A DNA stretch of 64,000 bases from Paraburkholderia aspalathi. Its GTDB lineage: Bacteria; Pseudomonadota; Gammaproteobacteria; Burkholderiales; Burkholderiaceae. The position numbers and the translations under genes were made by a program. Shown here one piece after another: positions 63,650 to 64,000 of the stretch; positions within the stretch are counted from its first letter, which is position 1, and every line of letters begins with the position of its first letter. The notes beneath the pieces were generated by a model. It did not search any database. It saw only the letters and a program-made list of their open reading frames with translations, and was not told where the DNA came from. The stretch covers positions 372,001-436,000 of the forward strand of contig NZ_FPBH01000004.1 of NCBI RefSeq assembly GCF_900116445.1, given 5' to 3'.

Positions 63650-64000
63650 TCAGCGCTCGCGAAGCAGGCGCCCGTACCCATCGAATTGATCGTTAATACC
63701 GGCAAGCCGCAGGCAGTTCCACATCATGGCCTGATTGCTGGTCACGACCGGTTTGCCCGTATCTTGTTCGATTTGGTCAATGACATCGATCGCACGGAAG
63801 CCGCCGCAGCTCAAGAAGATGGCGTCCGCGTCGGGGCGATCGATCTCCTTGGCAAACTTGCGAATGTATCCCGGCGTGACCCGCGTGATGTCTCTATCGA
63901 AAACGAGGTTAAGGCCCTGAACGTTGAGCAGTTCGAAACCACTTTTTTGCATGTATCGCGACACGACGGAGGTCACTTCGTCGGTGTAGGGCGTACCCAT
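63650..64000 (-). CDS. eutA: EutA-like protein, Asp/Glu racemase/maleate isomerase family (C-terminal part, cut by window edge)
   Basis: 116 residues are visible. The frame is open to the right edge; the first visible residues M-G-T-P-Y-T-D-E-V are an internal motif, not the start. I-F-L-S-C-G-G-F-R-A-I-D-V has the conserved catalytic-type Cys, and P-V-V-T-S-N-Q-A-M-M-W is the family's substrate loop. EutA is encoded with eutB and eutC in hydroxyectoine-utilising bacteria; those would lie beyond the window. Confidence 0.85.
   Translation of the reverse strand: MGTPYTDEVTSVVSRYMQKSGFELLNVQGLNLVFDRDITRVTPGYIRKFAKEIDRPDADAIFLSCGGFRAIDVIDQIEQDTGKPVVTSNQAMMWNCLRLAGINDQFDGYGRLLRER

Noticed and set aside
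1..64000. CRISPR array
   Set aside because: No set of equal-length repeats with unique spacers was seen. The tandem repeats present are direct, short-period and within coding genes or a single gap.

Overview
The window looks like part of a secondary replicon or accessory region of a high-GC betaproteobacterium in the Burkholderia/Paraburkholderia/Caballeronia group. The reasons are two full-length Burkholderia-type trimeric porins plus a porin remnant, a DUF4148 lipoprotein, GATase1-AraC and ArgP-like regulators, and many GntR and ABC-type catabolic genes. This assignment is by family recognition only; no database search was run.

Layout. (1) 1-11.9 kb is a catabolic/uptake locus: two Ugp-type ABC permeases (the first cut by the window edge), a porin, three PLP aminotransferases (two resemble MocR C-terminal domains without a DNA-binding domain), a DoeB/AstE-type zinc deacylase, a family-1 solute-binding protein and an NPP-type phosphodiesterase. 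Its substrate is unknown. (2) 12.6-15.6 kb holds a decayed porin, tRNA-Gly(TCC) and a phospholipase-D-like gene broken by a 16-bp tandem duplication. (3) 16-25.1 kb is a compact minus-strand partition/replication module of the PFGI-1/clc type of integrative conjugative element (AlpA, ParA, ParB, DUF2857-like, wHTH, STY4528-like, TIGR03761, DUF3158, SSB) with a divergent XRE regulator. No integrase, topoisomerase or conjugation genes are visible. Three copies of a TGTTACCC-G-GGGTAACA palindrome lie in it. (4) 26-32.6 kb has a fatty-acid desaturase/transporter pair, AraC and LysR regulators and an EAL protein. (5) 33-37.4 kb is a graveyard: an IS5-family remnant, an IS3-family orfA remnant abutting an alanine racemase remnant, small proteins and a cold-shock gene. 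(6) 37.7-40.5 kb is a Thoeris anti-phage system: ThsA (SIR2-SLOG) flanked by two different TIR proteins. (7) 42.6-64 kb is an ectoine/hydroxyectoine catabolic region: AsnC/DoeX regulator, doeC, doeD, a dihydroneopterin-aldolase-like gene, a porin, an EamA transporter, an ehuABCD-type ABC importer, paralogous GntR regulators, doeA, doeB and, at the edge, eutA. It is interrupted at 54.7-57.7 kb by a sarcosine oxidase remnant, a RES-Xre toxin-antitoxin pair and a truncated imuC/dnaE2.

How the genes fit together (inference from known families): the porin and Ehu importer bring in ectoines. EutA, with EutB/EutC expected beyond the right edge, would convert hydroxyectoine to ectoine. DoeA opens the ring, DoeB deacetylates the product to diaminobutyrate, DoeD transaminates it to aspartate semialdehyde, and DoeC oxidises that to aspartate. 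DoeX and the GntR proteins are the likely regulators.
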